Positions 9,217-18,103 are shown, counted from the stretch's first letter. The stretch is 64,000 bases of DNA from Flavobacteriales bacterium (GCA_002722245.1 PBLA01000027.1:62001-126000), one strand, 5' to 3'. Numbers and translations: made by a program. The notes: generated from the sequence alone by a model not told the origin.

Positions 9217-9576
9217 TTAGAAGGGTAAATCGTCATCACTTCCTCCTTCAATTGTTGCTGCAGGAGGAATGTCTGATCCTATTGGTGCAGGAACTGAATC
9301 AGCCGCCTCAATTCTCCAAGCGTCCAGAGAGTTAAAGTATTTTACTTCACCTTGTGGAGATGTCCATTCTCGTCCTCTAATGTTAAAATTAACTGTAACC
9401 TCACCTCCAACTTGGAATCCGTCCAACAGTGCACACCTGTCTTGCGTTGCTTGAAATTGAACATGCTGGGGATACTGAGATGATTCGTCAGTCAATACAA
9501 ATTCTCTTACGGAGAATTTATCGGATACTTGTCTTGTTTCTTTTACCTCTTTTAATCTTCCTTTTAATTGAAACAT
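9217..9576 (-). CDS. DUF3127 OB-fold-like protein with an SSB-type C-terminal tail
   Basis: 119 residues. The N-terminal part (about 1-95) matches the small Bacteroidota DUF3127 family: LKGRLKEVKETRQVSDKFSVREFVLTDES, then QFQATQDRCALLD and NFNIRGREWTSPQGE. This is an OB-fold-like beta-rich domain thought to resemble single-stranded-DNA-binding proteins. A short Pro/Ala linker leads to the acidic tip SDDDLPF, close to the SSB C-terminal peptide (DDDIPF) that docks DNA-repair partners. It is convergent with recQ, which is notable because RecQ is an SSB-tail partner in other bacteria. DNA binding is inferred, not shown. Confidence 0.75.
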   Translation of the reverse strand: MFQLKGRLKEVKETRQVSDKFSVREFVLTDESSQYPQHVQFQATQDRCALLDGFQVGGEVTVNFNIRGREWTSPQGEVKYFNSLDAWRIEAADSVPAPIGSDIPPAATIEGGSDDDLPF

Positions 9577-9893
9577 AATCTTTTTATCTAAATGAATTAA
9601 AAAACAAATCTAGGACAGAAGCAATTGGTAATTTATATTCTTTGGTTTAAAGTTTTCAACTTTTTTTCCTTTTATTCAACATAAAATGAAATTTGTTAAA
9701 ATATCAGTGTTTTTTATCTTTCAATCTTGTCTTTTTGATTTCTAACGGATTTATTTCTTTGGATACAATTGTGTCAAACAAAGATTCATATGTTTGTGTG
9801 GTAGATATTAAGCTTTAAACCCTAAAAAAAGAACAGAAATGTTTCCATATTTAGGAAAAGTATGTATCTTTGGCCTCCAATTTTTTGAAAGAA
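9577..9893. other. Non-coding stretch before tRNA-Leu
   Basis: About 317 AT-rich bases without a credible gene. It carries a -7-like box for the DUF3127 gene on the minus strand (CAAATCTA at 9605-9612, read as TAGATTTG) and the tRNA promoter at 9842-9872. Pyrimidine-rich runs occur around 9650-9740. I see no further hairpin with a T-run. Confidence 0.5.
9842..9872 (+). promoter_or_regulatory. Promoter of tRNA-Leu
   Basis: TTTC at 9842-9845, a 19-base spacer and TATCTTTG at 9865-9872: near-exact Bacteroidota -33 and -7 boxes (TTTG-N19-TAnnTTTG). The predicted start is near 9879, about 15 bases before the mature tRNA. Confidence 0.65.
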
Positions 9894-9975
9894 GCGGGTG
9901 TGGTGAAATTGGTAGACACGCTAGACTTAGGATCTAGTGCCTCACGGCGTGGGGGTTCGAGTCCCTCCACCCGCA
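9894..9975 (+). tRNA. tRNA-Leu (anticodon TAG)
   Basis: An 82-base type II tRNA with a long variable arm, as expected for leucine. The acceptor stem GCGGGTG (9894-9900) pairs with CACCCGC (9968-9974) and the discriminator is A9975. The anticodon stem CTAGA/TCTAG encloses the loop CTTAGGA, which gives anticodon TAG and reads CUA and related Leu codons. The T arm contains GGTTCGAGTCC. CCA is not encoded. A T-run follows directly (9977-9982). Confidence 0.97.
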
Positions 9976-10017
9976 CTTTTTTCTACCAGTAATCGCTCCC
10001 CATAAAATTTTTTTTAA

Positions 10018-11367
10018 ATGAATATTATACAAGAAAACGTAGACGCATTAAACGCTGTCCTTAAGGTTGAAGTTGAAGAAAAGGATTACGCTGACAAGGT
10101 TAACCAATTTTTGAAAAAGCAACAGAAAACAGCTGCTATGCAAGGTTTTCGCCCAGGAAAGGTTCCCTTTGGATTGATTAAGAAAATGTATGGAGTTAAT
10201 GCCAAGGTAGAAGAAATCCAAAAGGTAATTAATGAGGGCATTTTTAAATATATTGAAGATGAAAAACTTGATGTACTCGGTCAACCTCTTCCAAAGGAAG
10301 ATGAGCAACAAATTGATTGGAGTGCACAAAAAGAGTTTACTTTCCAGTATGAATTAGGGCTTTCTCCGGAAATTAATGTAAAATTAACAGCTAATAAGAA
10401 GTTTATTTCATACGATATTCAACCGGATGAAAATTTGATTGACAAGTATGTTGAAGAAATCACTATGCGTTATGGTACAGTGGGTACAGGAGATATCGTA
10501 GAGGAGAAGGATATTGTTGTTGCCGATATTGCGGAATTGGAAAATGGGGAACTAAAAGAAGGTGGATTGGCTAAGCTTGCAAATGTATCAATTGAGCGTG
10601 TTACCGATGATTTTAAAAAGAAATTGTTAGGATTAGCACCAGACGCGGAACTTAAAGTTGATATTGCTGAGGTTTATGGACCGGGATCTGAGGCTGCTAC
10701 ATTATTAGATGTTACTGAACAGGATATTGAGGCTGCTGGTAATGAATTTCAGTTTAAAGTGGTTTCTATATCTAGAATGCAACCTGCGGAGCTAAATCAA
10801 GAACTATTTGATAAAGTATATGGTGTTGGAACGGTTGAAACAATTGAAGATTTCAGGAAAAAGTTGTCTGAAGAAGCAAAAGGAATGTTGGATGGACAAG
10901 GAAAAAGTAAATTAAGAAATGATATTGTTGAGTATCTATTGGACTCCGTAAAATTTGATTTGCCGGATTCCTTCTTGAAAAAATTCATTCAAGCAACTGC
11001 TAAAGAACCTGTGACAATGGAGCAAATTGAAGCAGATTATGATCAGCACAGTTCAACATTTAGATGGCAATTAATTGAGAATAAGTTGATTCAGGAGAAT
11101 GATATTAAGGTTGAAGAAGTTGAAGTTAAAAATAAGGCGAAAGAGATGATTGCAGCTAATTTTAAGCAGTTTGGTCAGGAAGTGCCAGCTGAGGAATTAG
11201 ATAATTACGCAGCCAATGTTTTAGCGAAGCAAGAAGAGCGTCAGCGTATGTACAATGAAATCTACTCGGATAAAATTTTAGAATTGGTTTCTTCTAAATG
11301 CAAATTGGAGTCCAAAGAAATTACCTACGATGATTTTGTAAAGTTAGCCGCTAAAAAAAATAGCTAG
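10018..11367 (+). CDS. tig: Trigger factor, ribosome-associated chaperone
   Basis: 449 residues. The N-terminal ribosome-binding domain (about 1-115) has the signature GFRPGKVPFGLIKKMYG, which docks at the exit tunnel. The middle region (about 155-240) sits where the FKBP-type prolyl isomerase domain lies but looks weakly conserved, as in many Bacteroidota. The helical C-terminal domain (about 245-449) forms the chaperone cradle. It binds nascent chains co-translationally. Upstream of clpP and clpX this is the classical tig-clpP-clpX order, but palindromes and terminators separate the genes here. Confidence 0.93.
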   Translation: MNIIQENVDALNAVLKVEVEEKDYADKVNQFLKKQQKTAAMQGFRPGKVPFGLIKKMYGVNAKVEEIQKVINEGIFKYIEDEKLDVLGQPLPKEDEQQIDWSAQKEFTFQYELGLSPEINVKLTANKKFISYDIQPDENLIDKYVEEITMRYGTVGTGDIVEEKDIVVADIAELENGELKEGGLAKLANVSIERVTDDFKKKLLGLAPDAELKVDIAEVYGPGSEAATLLDVTEQDIEAAGNEFQFKVVSISRMQPAELNQELFDKVYGVGTVETIEDFRKKLSEEAKGMLDGQGKSKLRNDIVEYLLDSVKFDLPDSFLKKFIQATAKEPVTMEQIEADYDQHSSTFRWQLIENKLIQENDIKVEEVEVKNKAKEMIAANFKQFGQEVPAEELDNYAANVLAKQEERQRMYNEIYSDKILELVSSKCKLESKEITYDDFVKLAAKKNS

Positions 11368-11413
11368 AGCTATTAACGGTTACGTTTTAATTTCTTTTCA
11401 TATAATTTATTAG

Positions 11414-11437
11414 AGATGCGACAAATTTGTCGCATCT
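11414..11437 (+). terminator. Perfect 24-base palindrome after tig
   Basis: A 12-base perfect inverted repeat with no spacer (arms AGATGCGACAAA and TTTGTCGCATCT). As RNA it forms a strong hairpin 46 bases after the tig stop, followed by TTAGTTT, a weak U-tract. It may be a terminator or attenuator between tig and clpP. A DNA-binding site is the alternative. Confidence 0.55.
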
Positions 11438-11449
11438 TTAGTTTAAAGC

Positions 11450-11478
11450 AGAATGAATTCAGAATGTTGATTCATTCT
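11450..11478. promoter_or_regulatory. Inverted repeat upstream of clpP
   Basis: AGAATGAAT (11450-11458) and ATTCATTCT (11470-11478) form a perfect 9-base inverted repeat with an 11-base spacer. The spacer itself contains another AGAATG. The right arm ends 33 bases before the clpP start. It could be an operator for a heat-shock-type regulator or an RNA hairpin in the leader. No known Bacteroidota motif is recognised. Confidence 0.4.
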
Positions 11479-11511
11479 AAAATCCTAAATAATTTTAAAA
11501 ATTAAAATAAT

Positions 11512-12180
11512 ATGTTCGACGCAGGTAAGGAATTTAAAAAGTTTGCTGTAAAAGATCAAGGGATCTCAAGCATGCATATGGATAGCTATATTGAGTCATC
11601 AATGACACCGTATATTGTTGAGGAACGCCAATTAAATGTTGCTCAAATGGATGTTTTTTCAAGGTTAATGATGGATAGGATCATTTTTTTAGGAACAGGA
11701 GTGAATGATCATATGGCCAATATTATTCAAGCTCAATTATTGTTTTTGGAGTCCTTGGATGCTGAAAAGGATATTCAAATTTACTTGAATTCTCCGGGAG
11801 GTTCGGTGTATGCAGGATTAGGAATATATGATACAATGCAATACATTAATCCTGACGTTGCTACTATTTGTACAGGAATGGCTGCTTCTATGGGGGCTGT
11901 TTTGTTATGTGCTGGTGCAGAAGGAAAGAGAACTGCTTTGCAACATTCAAGAGTGATGATTCATCAGCCTCTTGGCGGTGCGCAAGGGCAGGCTTCGGAT
12001 ATTGAGATAACTGCAAGGGAAATTCAAAAACTTAAGAAAGAGCTTTACACCATTATTGCAAATCATTCGGGTCAGTCTTATGATAAGGTTTGGGAGGATT
12101 CAGATCGAGATTATTGGATGATTGCAGAGGAAGCAAAAGAGTATGGAATGATTGATGAAGTTTTGGTAAAGAAAAAGTAA
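11512..12180 (+). CDS. clpP: ATP-dependent Clp protease proteolytic subunit
   Basis: 222 residues, the typical length including a propeptide-like N-terminus. The serine-protease triad is visible at Ser126 (GMAASMGAV), His151 ([19 protein letters not shown]) and Asp200 (DSDRDYWM), with the expected spacing. It assembles into the barrel-shaped tetradecamer that degrades unfolded or tagged proteins fed in by ClpX, whose gene follows. The promoter must lie between 11380 and 11511, where two inverted repeats occur. Its own terminator at 12200-12241 separates it from clpX. Confidence 0.97.
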   Translation: MFDAGKEFKKFAVKDQGISSMHMDSYIESSMTPYIVEERQLNVAQMDVFSRLMMDRIIFLGTGVNDHMANIIQAQLLFLESLDAEKDIQIYLNSPGGSVYAGLGIYDTMQYINPDVATICTGMAASMGAVLLCAGAEGKRTALQHSRVMIHQPLGGAQGQASDIEITAREIQKLKKELYTIIANHSGQSYDKVWEDSDRDYWMIAEEAKEYGMIDEVLVKKK

Positions 12181-12199
12181 TAAAAGTAACTAAACAGAC

Positions 12200-12241
12200 A
12201 ACCGCTTGAGTAATTATAAGTCTATTGCTCAAGCGGTTTTT
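12200..12241 (+). terminator. Rho-independent terminator between clpP and clpX
   Basis: ACCGCTTGAG (12201-12210) pairs with CTCAAGCGGT (12228-12237), a perfect 10-bp GC-containing stem with a 17-base loop, followed by a T-run. It lies 20 bases after clpP and 9 bases before clpX, so clpX very probably has its own start of transcription. Confidence 0.85.
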
Positions 12242-12249
12242 GTATCTTT

Positions 12250-13506
12250 ATGTCTATGGACAAAAATAGTCAGGTAAAATGTTCCTTTTGTGGAAGAGAG
12301 AAAAAAGACACTAATGTCTTAATTGCTGGGATTGAAGGGTATATCTGTGACAGTTGTGTAACTCAAGCGCAAGGAATTGTCAAGGAGGAAAGTTCTGCTA
12401 AAATTAATGCCAATTTAGATCATGAGTTGAAATTAATGAAGCCCATCGAAATCAAGAAGCATTTGGATCAGTATGTAATTGGTCAAGACAAGGCTAAAAA
12501 AGTGTTGTCTGTTGCGGTTTATAATCACTATAAACGTTTAGCGCAACAAACGAAAAAAATAGGAGCTGATGATGGTGTGGAAATTGAAAAGTCTAATATT
12601 TTATTGGTAGGTGAAACAGGAACTGGTAAAACGTTACTGGCGCGAACTATTGCAAAGATTTTAAATGTGCCATTTTGTATTGCTGATGCTACGGTGTTAA
12701 CGGAGGCTGGATATGTTGGTGAAGATGTAGAAGCTATTTTATCAAGATTATTGCAAGCTGCAGATTATGACGTGGAATCTACTGAGCGAGGGATTGTATT
12801 CATTGATGAGATCGATAAGATCGCGCGAAAATCAGACAACCCTTCTATTTCTAGGGATGTGAGTGGTGAAGGAGTACAGCAAGCAATGTTAAAACTTTTG
12901 GAAGGAAGTGTTGTTGGTGTTCCTCCGCAAGGGGGTAGAAAACATCCTGAACAAAAATTGGTTCAAATAAATACTAAGAATATTCTTTTTGTTTGTGGAG
13001 GTGCTTTTGATGGTATACAGAAATTGATCGAAAAAAGAGTTAAATCTCAATCTTTAGGTTTTCAGGCGAGCAAGACGTTAGCTTCAATTGATAAATCTGA
13101 TTTATTGAAATATGTTTCTCCAGAGGATATTAAGTCTTTTGGATTGATTCCCGAGCTCATTGGTCGTTTGCCCGTTTTTTCTCATCTAAAACCATTAGAC
13201 AGATCTGCTTTAAGACGTATTTTAACTGAGCCTAAAAACGCACTGGTAAAGCAATATGTTAAGCTTTTTGAAATTGATAAAATTAAACTTGAGTTTCATA
13301 AAGAAGTGCTAGATTTTATTGTTGACAAAGCGGTTGAGTATAAATTAGGGGCAAGAGGTCTGCGTTCAATTTGTGAAACGATTATGGTAGACGCGATGTT
13401 TGACCTTCCAACAAATACGGAGAATGAACAAACGTTTGTGGTAACAAAGTCCTATGCACTCGAACGATTATCTGGAGATACGCTAAAAAATCTTAAGGTC
13501 GCATAA
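12250..13506 (+). CDS. clpX: ATP-dependent protease ATP-binding subunit ClpX
   Basis: 418 residues. An N-terminal C4 zinc-binding domain (Cys11, Cys14, Cys33, Cys36) is followed by the AAA+ module: Walker A GETGTGKT, pore loop GYVGED, Walker [10 protein letters not shown], the RKH loop GGRKHPEQ and sensor-2 GARGLRS. The ClpP-docking loop carries LGF (in KSQSLGFQ) where E. coli has IGF. It unfolds substrates and passes them to ClpP. The annotated ATG at 12250 falls inside a -7-like sequence (TATCTTTA, 12243-12250). An ATG two codons later (12256) is as plausible and could begin a near-leaderless mRNA. Confidence 0.97.
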   Translation: MSMDKNSQVKCSFCGREKKDTNVLIAGIEGYICDSCVTQAQGIVKEESSAKINANLDHELKLMKPIEIKKHLDQYVIGQDKAKKVLSVAVYNHYKRLAQQTKKIGADDGVEIEKSNILLVGETGTGKTLLARTIAKILNVPFCIADATVLTEAGYVGEDVEAILSRLLQAADYDVESTERGIVFIDEIDKIARKSDNPSISRDVSGEGVQQAMLKLLEGSVVGVPPQGGRKHPEQKLVQINTKNILFVCGGAFDGIQKLIEKRVKSQSLGFQASKTLASIDKSDLLKYVSPEDIKSFGLIPELIGRLPVFSHLKPLDRSALRRILTEPKNALVKQYVKLFEIDKIKLEFHKEVLDFIVDKAVEYKLGARGLRSICETIMVDAMFDLPTNTENEQTFVVTKSYALERLSGDTLKNLKVA

Positions 13507-13532
13507 TTGAATGATGACATCAATTTAATATT

Positions 13533-14558
13533 TTGAGTGATGCGAATTTCCTCAGAAATAAGAATTTAACTATGAGAAGACATATTGAAGGATTTATTGA
13601 GCAATTGGAGAAGGCTTTTCAAATTGGTGATGAATCCATTTTTAGCTCCGTTGATCGAAAAATATCTAATGTGCTTATCTGCGGATTAGGTGGCTCAGGG
13701 ATTGGAGGAACACTCGTTGGAAAAATTGCTCAAATAAGCATAAAAGTTCCGATATCGGTATGTCAAGATTATCATATTCCAGCTTTTGTTAATAATGACA
13801 CTTTAGTGATTGTTAGTTCGTATAGTGGGAATACCGAAGAAACCCTTGCAGCAGTAAAAGAAGCACAAAAAAGAGGTGCTGAAATCGCTGCTGTGACCTC
13901 GGGTGGAGAGTTGAAGGAGATCTGTGACTCAAATGGCTATAATTATATTTTAATCCCTGGTGGAAACCCGCCAAGGACATGTTTAGGGTTCTCATTTACT
14001 GAGCAGATTTTTATTTTAGTGAAGTATAGGTTGTTAAATGACTCTGTTTTGGAGGATTTAAAATCGGCTATAATATTGTTGAGAAATAATGATGAGTCGA
14101 TTAAAAAGGAGGCGAATGAGGTTGCTGAGGCGTTATTGGGTAAATTACCCATAGTATATTCAGTTGATCAATTCGAACCAGTGAGTATTCGTTTTCGACA
14201 ACAGTTAAATGAAAATAGTAAGGAGCTCTGTTGGCATCAAAAATTTCCAGAGTTAAATCATAATGAGATGGTTGGTTGGGCAGCAGGAAATGTGAATTTA
14301 TCGGTTGTCATTTTAAGAAATCAAGATGACTATTATCGTACACAAGAACGAATTGAATTCATGAAAGGTGTGGTTGAGGAAAAAGGAGCTTCGGTGACTG
14401 AAATTTGGAGTAAAGGCGCTTCTTTTATTGAAAAAGCGATTTACCTTATCTATTTGACAGATTGGGCTTCTTTGTTCATTGCTGATAAAAAAGGGATAGA
14501 TCCTGTTGAGATTCGAGTAATTGATGCTTTAAAAGGACATTTAGCAACGATCAAATAG
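13533..14558 (+). CDS. Bifunctional phosphoglucose/phosphomannose isomerase (SIS domains)
   Basis: 341 residues with two sugar-isomerase (SIS) domains. The sugar-phosphate-binding motifs are LICGLGGSGIGGTLVG and VIVSSYSGNTEETLAA in the first domain, and FRQQLNENSKELCWHQKFPELNHNEMVGW in the second, which is the signature of the PGI/PMI family. It interconverts glucose-6-P or mannose-6-P with fructose-6-P in the cytosol. The start shown is TTG; an in-frame ATG at 13572 (MRRHIEGFI) is a good alternative that loses 13 residues. It overlaps the lipB start by one base, which implies one transcript. Confidence 0.85.
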   Translation: MSDANFLRNKNLTMRRHIEGFIEQLEKAFQIGDESIFSSVDRKISNVLICGLGGSGIGGTLVGKIAQISIKVPISVCQDYHIPAFVNNDTLVIVSSYSGNTEETLAAVKEAQKRGAEIAAVTSGGELKEICDSNGYNYILIPGGNPPRTCLGFSFTEQIFILVKYRLLNDSVLEDLKSAIILLRNNDESIKKEANEVAEALLGKLPIVYSVDQFEPVSIRFRQQLNENSKELCWHQKFPELNHNEMVGWAAGNVNLSVVILRNQDDYYRTQERIEFMKGVVEEKGASVTEIWSKGASFIEKAIYLIYLTDWASLFIADKKGIDPVEIRVIDALKGHLATIK

Positions 14559-15262
14559 TGAATAAGGAAGTTAGGCTAATTCATAAAGGCTTGATTGATT
14601 ACAAGGAGTGTTTTGATTTTCAAACAGATCTCTTTAATTCTATTGTTCAACATAAAATAGCCTTAAGGAAAGGACTTGTCCAAGAACAAAATACGCCTAA
14701 CTATTTCATTTTCTGTGAACATCCGCACGTTTATACACTCGGAAAAACAGGTGATGAGAGTAATTTATTAGTAGATCGTGATGCATTGATGCTAAAAGGG
14801 GCCAGTTTTTATCCCATAAACAGAGGGGGAGATATAACGTATCACGGTCCTGGACAAATTGTAGGGTATCCTATTTTAGATTTGGATAATTTTTTCACGG
14901 ACATTAATCGCTATTTGCGCTTGTTGGAGGAATCAGTTATTTTGACGTTAAAAAATTTTGGTATTCAATCTGGAAGAGTTAAAGGCTTAACAGGAGTTTG
15001 GATTGATGGAGATGATCCAAGTAGGGCAAGAAAAATATGTGCATTGGGGGTTAAATTATCGCGTTGGGTTACTATGCATGGTTTTGCCTTTAATATAAAT
15101 ACTGATTTGAGTTATTTTGATCATATTGTTCCTTGTGGTATTTCAGATAAGTCTGTGACTTCTTTAGAACGCGAATTAGGATCCACTCAAAACATTCAAG
15201 AGGTCCAATCAATTTTATTAAATCATTTGATCAATCTTTTTGAGTTCAAAATTGTTTTATAA
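14558..15262 (+). CDS. lipB: Octanoyl-[ACP]:protein N-octanoyltransferase LipB
   Basis: 234 residues. It moves octanoyl from acyl carrier protein to lipoyl domains, the first step of endogenous lipoate synthesis. The family signature RGGDITYHGPGQIVGYPILDL spans about 89-109. The catalytic lysine is Lys159 in ARKICALGVKLSRW and the catalytic cysteine is Cys193 in HIVPCGIS, with the standard spacing. The GTG start shares its first base with the stop of the isomerase gene, so translation is coupled. LipA is not in the window. Confidence 0.95.
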   Translation: MNKEVRLIHKGLIDYKECFDFQTDLFNSIVQHKIALRKGLVQEQNTPNYFIFCEHPHVYTLGKTGDESNLLVDRDALMLKGASFYPINRGGDITYHGPGQIVGYPILDLDNFFTDINRYLRLLEESVILTLKNFGIQSGRVKGLTGVWIDGDDPSRARKICALGVKLSRWVTMHGFAFNINTDLSYFDHIVPCGISDKSVTSLERELGSTQNIQEVQSILLNHLINLFEFKIVL

Positions 15263-15312
15263 CGTAATATTTAAATCGTATAACATTTATAATCAACTTT
15301 CGTAGCAGGGTT

Positions 15313-16476
15313 ATGCGATTACTAAAAAAGTTTTTCAAAGGCTTATTTATTGTTTTGATTTTTGCCAATGTTGCTATTTGGTTAACGGGTAATACCCATT
15401 TGTATAAAGGATTAACAGATACCTATTTTCAATTACGATCAAAACCTACAATAGATGATCCTGATATTTTTTCTACAAGAACCTTAAAAGCAAAGGAAAC
15501 GAAATCATGGATGATGTCTCCAAAAGCAAACAAAATGACCTTATCCAAGGCCACTTTAATAACACATGATACTTTGCAAACAAAAGCATTTTTGGTTATT
15601 CAGGGGAATGAAATTATTCACGAATCCTACTATGGTGGTTATACCAAAGATCAATTATCAAATTCCTTTTCCATGGCAAAAACAGTCTTGAGTATTGCAA
15701 CAGGTATTGCAATTAAGGAAGGGAAAATTTCATTAGATGCCTCCGTGCATGATTACATTCCTGAGTTTGTTCGTAAAGAGGATGCTGGTCTTAAGGTGAA
15801 GCACTTATTAACCATGACTTCCGGAATGAATTTTAAGGAGAGTTATGGGAATCCTTTTGGTTTTATGGCTAAAGCATATTATGGAACGGATTTAAGATCA
15901 CTTACTAAGGGGTATCAGCTAGAACGTCCTCCTGGGACCCAGTATATGTATTTAGGGGGGAATAATTTATTATTAGGGTTTGTGCTTGAAAAATCTCTGG
16001 GCGTAAAAATAGGAGATTATTGTTCGGAAAAAATCTGGGGGAAATTAGGGATGGAAAATGATGCAAAATGGATTTTAGATCATGAGGATGGTGATGAAAA
16101 AACATTCACAGGTATATATGCCACAGCGCGAGATTTTGCGAAGCTGGGGAAGTTGTATTTGAATAAAGGAAATATGTATGGTCATCAGATAGTTGATTCA
16201 AATTACGTAGCTGCTTCTGTTTCTCCTATTAATATTCCAGATGAAAATAATCGGGAAACGGATTATTATGGGTACTCATGGTGGTTGGCTAAATACAACG
16301 AGCATGATGTTTTTTACATGCGAGGTATTCTGGGACAATATGTTATTTGTGTGCCAGATAAAGACTTAATTATAACGCGATTAGGTCAATTTAGAAGTAA
16401 GGATCGGGAGCGTGATGGCGTTACACCAAAAGATGTTTGGATTTATTTGGATGAGGCTTTCAGACTAATTGATTAG
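15313..16476 (+). CDS. Serine hydrolase of the class C beta-lactamase fold
   Basis: 387 residues with an N-terminal membrane segment (about 9-25), so probably anchored or exported. The catalytic SxxK is Ser120-Met-Ala-Lys123 (NSFSMAKT). The second motif, normally YxN or YSN, reads Tyr213-Leu-Gly in PGTQYMYLGGNN. The third region is RGILGQYVICVPDKDLI in place of KTG. The pattern resembles the NylB/6-aminohexanoate-dimer-hydrolase-like branch and not true beta-lactamases. Possible roles are peptide, ester or cell-wall amide hydrolysis. A short gap of 50 bases follows lipB, so it may have its own promoter. Confidence 0.8.
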   Translation: MRLLKKFFKGLFIVLIFANVAIWLTGNTHLYKGLTDTYFQLRSKPTIDDPDIFSTRTLKAKETKSWMMSPKANKMTLSKATLITHDTLQTKAFLVIQGNEIIHESYYGGYTKDQLSNSFSMAKTVLSIATGIAIKEGKISLDASVHDYIPEFVRKEDAGLKVKHLLTMTSGMNFKESYGNPFGFMAKAYYGTDLRSLTKGYQLERPPGTQYMYLGGNNLLLGFVLEKSLGVKIGDYCSEKIWGKLGMENDAKWILDHEDGDEKTFTGIYATARDFAKLGKLYLNKGNMYGHQIVDSNYVAASVSPINIPDENNRETDYYGYSWWLAKYNEHDVFYMRGILGQYVICVPDKDLIITRLGQFRSKDRERDGVTPKDVWIYLDEAFRLID

Positions 16477-16499
16477 CTTTACAGCCAAATTTTTTCAAA

Positions 16500-16907
16500 A
16501 TGAAAAAGGATATCCAAATACGCGAAGTATCTGATGTATATGTGGCCGTGGTAAATGAAGAAAATAACCAGGGGCATAATGAATGGAATGCGTATTTAAT
16601 AAATGATAAAGAGGAACCCATTGAAAATACATTTGTTTCTTCAAAAGGATATTTAATTGATGTTCATGGGAAGGTGCTCAAATCATCCACGCTTCGACAT
16701 TACTACAAAGTAGTGCCTGCAAAATCATTCCAAAAAATTGAAATTGTTGTTGAAGATGTTCTCCATTTGAATAATGAATATTTTGTTTCCTTCTATCATA
16801 ATGGTCATCTTTTGGATAAAAAGTTTGTATTCCTACCCGAAACAATCAATGATAAAAATCTCTCTTTAATTCCCGTTATTGGAAAAAAAGGAGTCTGGAT
16901 TAAATAA
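16500..16907 (+). CDS. Conserved Bacteroidota protein of unknown function
   Basis: 135 residues, soluble, without signal peptide or membrane segment. It has alternating beta-rich segments (VYVAVVNEEN, WNAYLINDKEE, FVSSKGYLID, LRHYYKVVPAKSFQKIEIV, EYFVSFYHNGHLLDKKFVF). I recognise the pattern as a short cytosolic family common in Bacteroidota that databases sometimes label, without basis, as a phenylalanyl-tRNA synthetase subunit. No catalytic motif is visible. It lies 23 bases after the serine hydrolase and is probably co-transcribed with it. Confidence 0.75.
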   Translation: MKKDIQIREVSDVYVAVVNEENNQGHNEWNAYLINDKEEPIENTFVSSKGYLIDVHGKVLKSSTLRHYYKVVPAKSFQKIEIVVEDVLHLNNEYFVSFYHNGHLLDKKFVFLPETINDKNLSLIPVIGKKGVWIK

Positions 16908-16927
16908 GAGCGAGTTTTTGGTTGGAA

Positions 16928-18103
16928 CTATTTTTCCATTTTGGCTAAAACGCCAAATACTGGGTGGCCTTCATCATAACAAATATGAAAACTCGTTCGC
17001 GCCAGATTGATATAGGTTAATTTTTCCTTTAAATTATTTGCTAACTCATATGCCTGTGCAATATGGAGTTGAATATGACCACGGTATTCCATGTTGTATG
17101 ATTCATTTGTGAGTTTTTGCTGGTAAAAACTGAGAAGTTCATCCAAATAATTCGTTTGAACATAGAGTTCAATAAGATCAGTATTGATGGCGTGTGATTT
17201 CCAATCTATACTAAACATACTTTCGGTAGTAATTCTTGCCTTCGCTAATTGATCTAGTGCAAGAAAAGAGGATAATAAGGTGTGGTAAACTTGATAATTT
17301 CCCGGAATCATTTGATCACACTTTAGTAATATTGAAATGGCTTCTTTATGGTTTCCTAACTTATTTAATAGGTTTCCTGCCATTTGTCCCGCATCACATT
17401 TATATACAATATATTTATAGAGTTTAAAAGCCATCAAAGCATGACTTAATGCTTTTTGATTGCTGTCTCGCTCGGCATACAAATACGCGATATTGTAATG
17501 GGTTGGAGCGTATGAAGAGTCTAGTTTGAGTGATCGTTCAAAGTATTGAAAAGCAAGGTTTACTTGTTCGTTTAGGGTGTAGAAATAGCCTAAAGCATAA
17601 AGTGATAAATAGTCACGAACTCCATTTTCATCAGCTTTTTTAAACGAATCATGCATTAATCTCAATACTTCATGCTTGTTTTTCACCCATTTTCTACCGT
17701 AAAGGATGAAGATGTCATAATAATAATCACCTTTTGTTTTGTAGAGGGCATAATTGTTTGGGCTTTCTGTGATGAGAGAATCAATTATTGCGTCAATTTT
17801 AAACGGAAATACCGAAATCATTTTTTGACTGGCAAGTTGCTTTTGTTGGAGTAAGTTTTCGCCTTTAGGAACATTTACAAATGCAAATGCTTGGTGAGAA
17901 ATACTTTTTACATGATATTTTAAGCACAAGTCAATTTTTCGAAGGTTTACCTCAATTTTATTTTCGTTGTTTTCAATTGAATCAAGTTTTTTCCAGGCAT
18001 CTAAATATCTTTTGGAGCCTATTAGTGAATCTACCTCACTGAAGTTAGTAGCACACAGAAGATGAATGGAAAAGAAAAAGATTAAAGCCAAAGGGATTCG
18101 CAT
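16928..18103 (-). CDS. Secreted tetratricopeptide-repeat protein
   Basis: 391 residues beginning with a signal peptide (about 1-18, hydrophobic core LALIFFFSIHLLCA). The rest is alpha-helical with TPR-like units, clearest around 160-300 (LSLYALGYFYTLNEQVNLAFQYFERSLKLD, PTHYNIAYLYAERDSNQKALSHALMAFKLY). TPR proteins act as scaffolds; here the protein would lie in the periplasm or on the outer membrane. No partner or enzyme domain is visible. It is a single-gene unit, divergent from gdhA and convergent with the small gene at 16500. Confidence 0.75.
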   Translation of the reverse strand: MRIPLALIFFFSIHLLCATNFSEVDSLIGSKRYLDAWKKLDSIENNENKIEVNLRKIDLCLKYHVKSISHQAFAFVNVPKGENLLQQKQLASQKMISVFPFKIDAIIDSLITESPNNYALYKTKGDYYYDIFILYGRKWVKNKHEVLRLMHDSFKKADENGVRDYLSLYALGYFYTLNEQVNLAFQYFERSLKLDSSYAPTHYNIAYLYAERDSNQKALSHALMAFKLYKYIVYKCDAGQMAGNLLNKLGNHKEAISILLKCDQMIPGNYQVYHTLLSSFLALDQLAKARITTESMFSIDWKSHAINTDLIELYVQTNYLDELLSFYQQKLTNESYNMEYRGHIQLHIAQAYELANNLKEKLTYINLARTSFHICYDEGHPVFGVLAKMEK

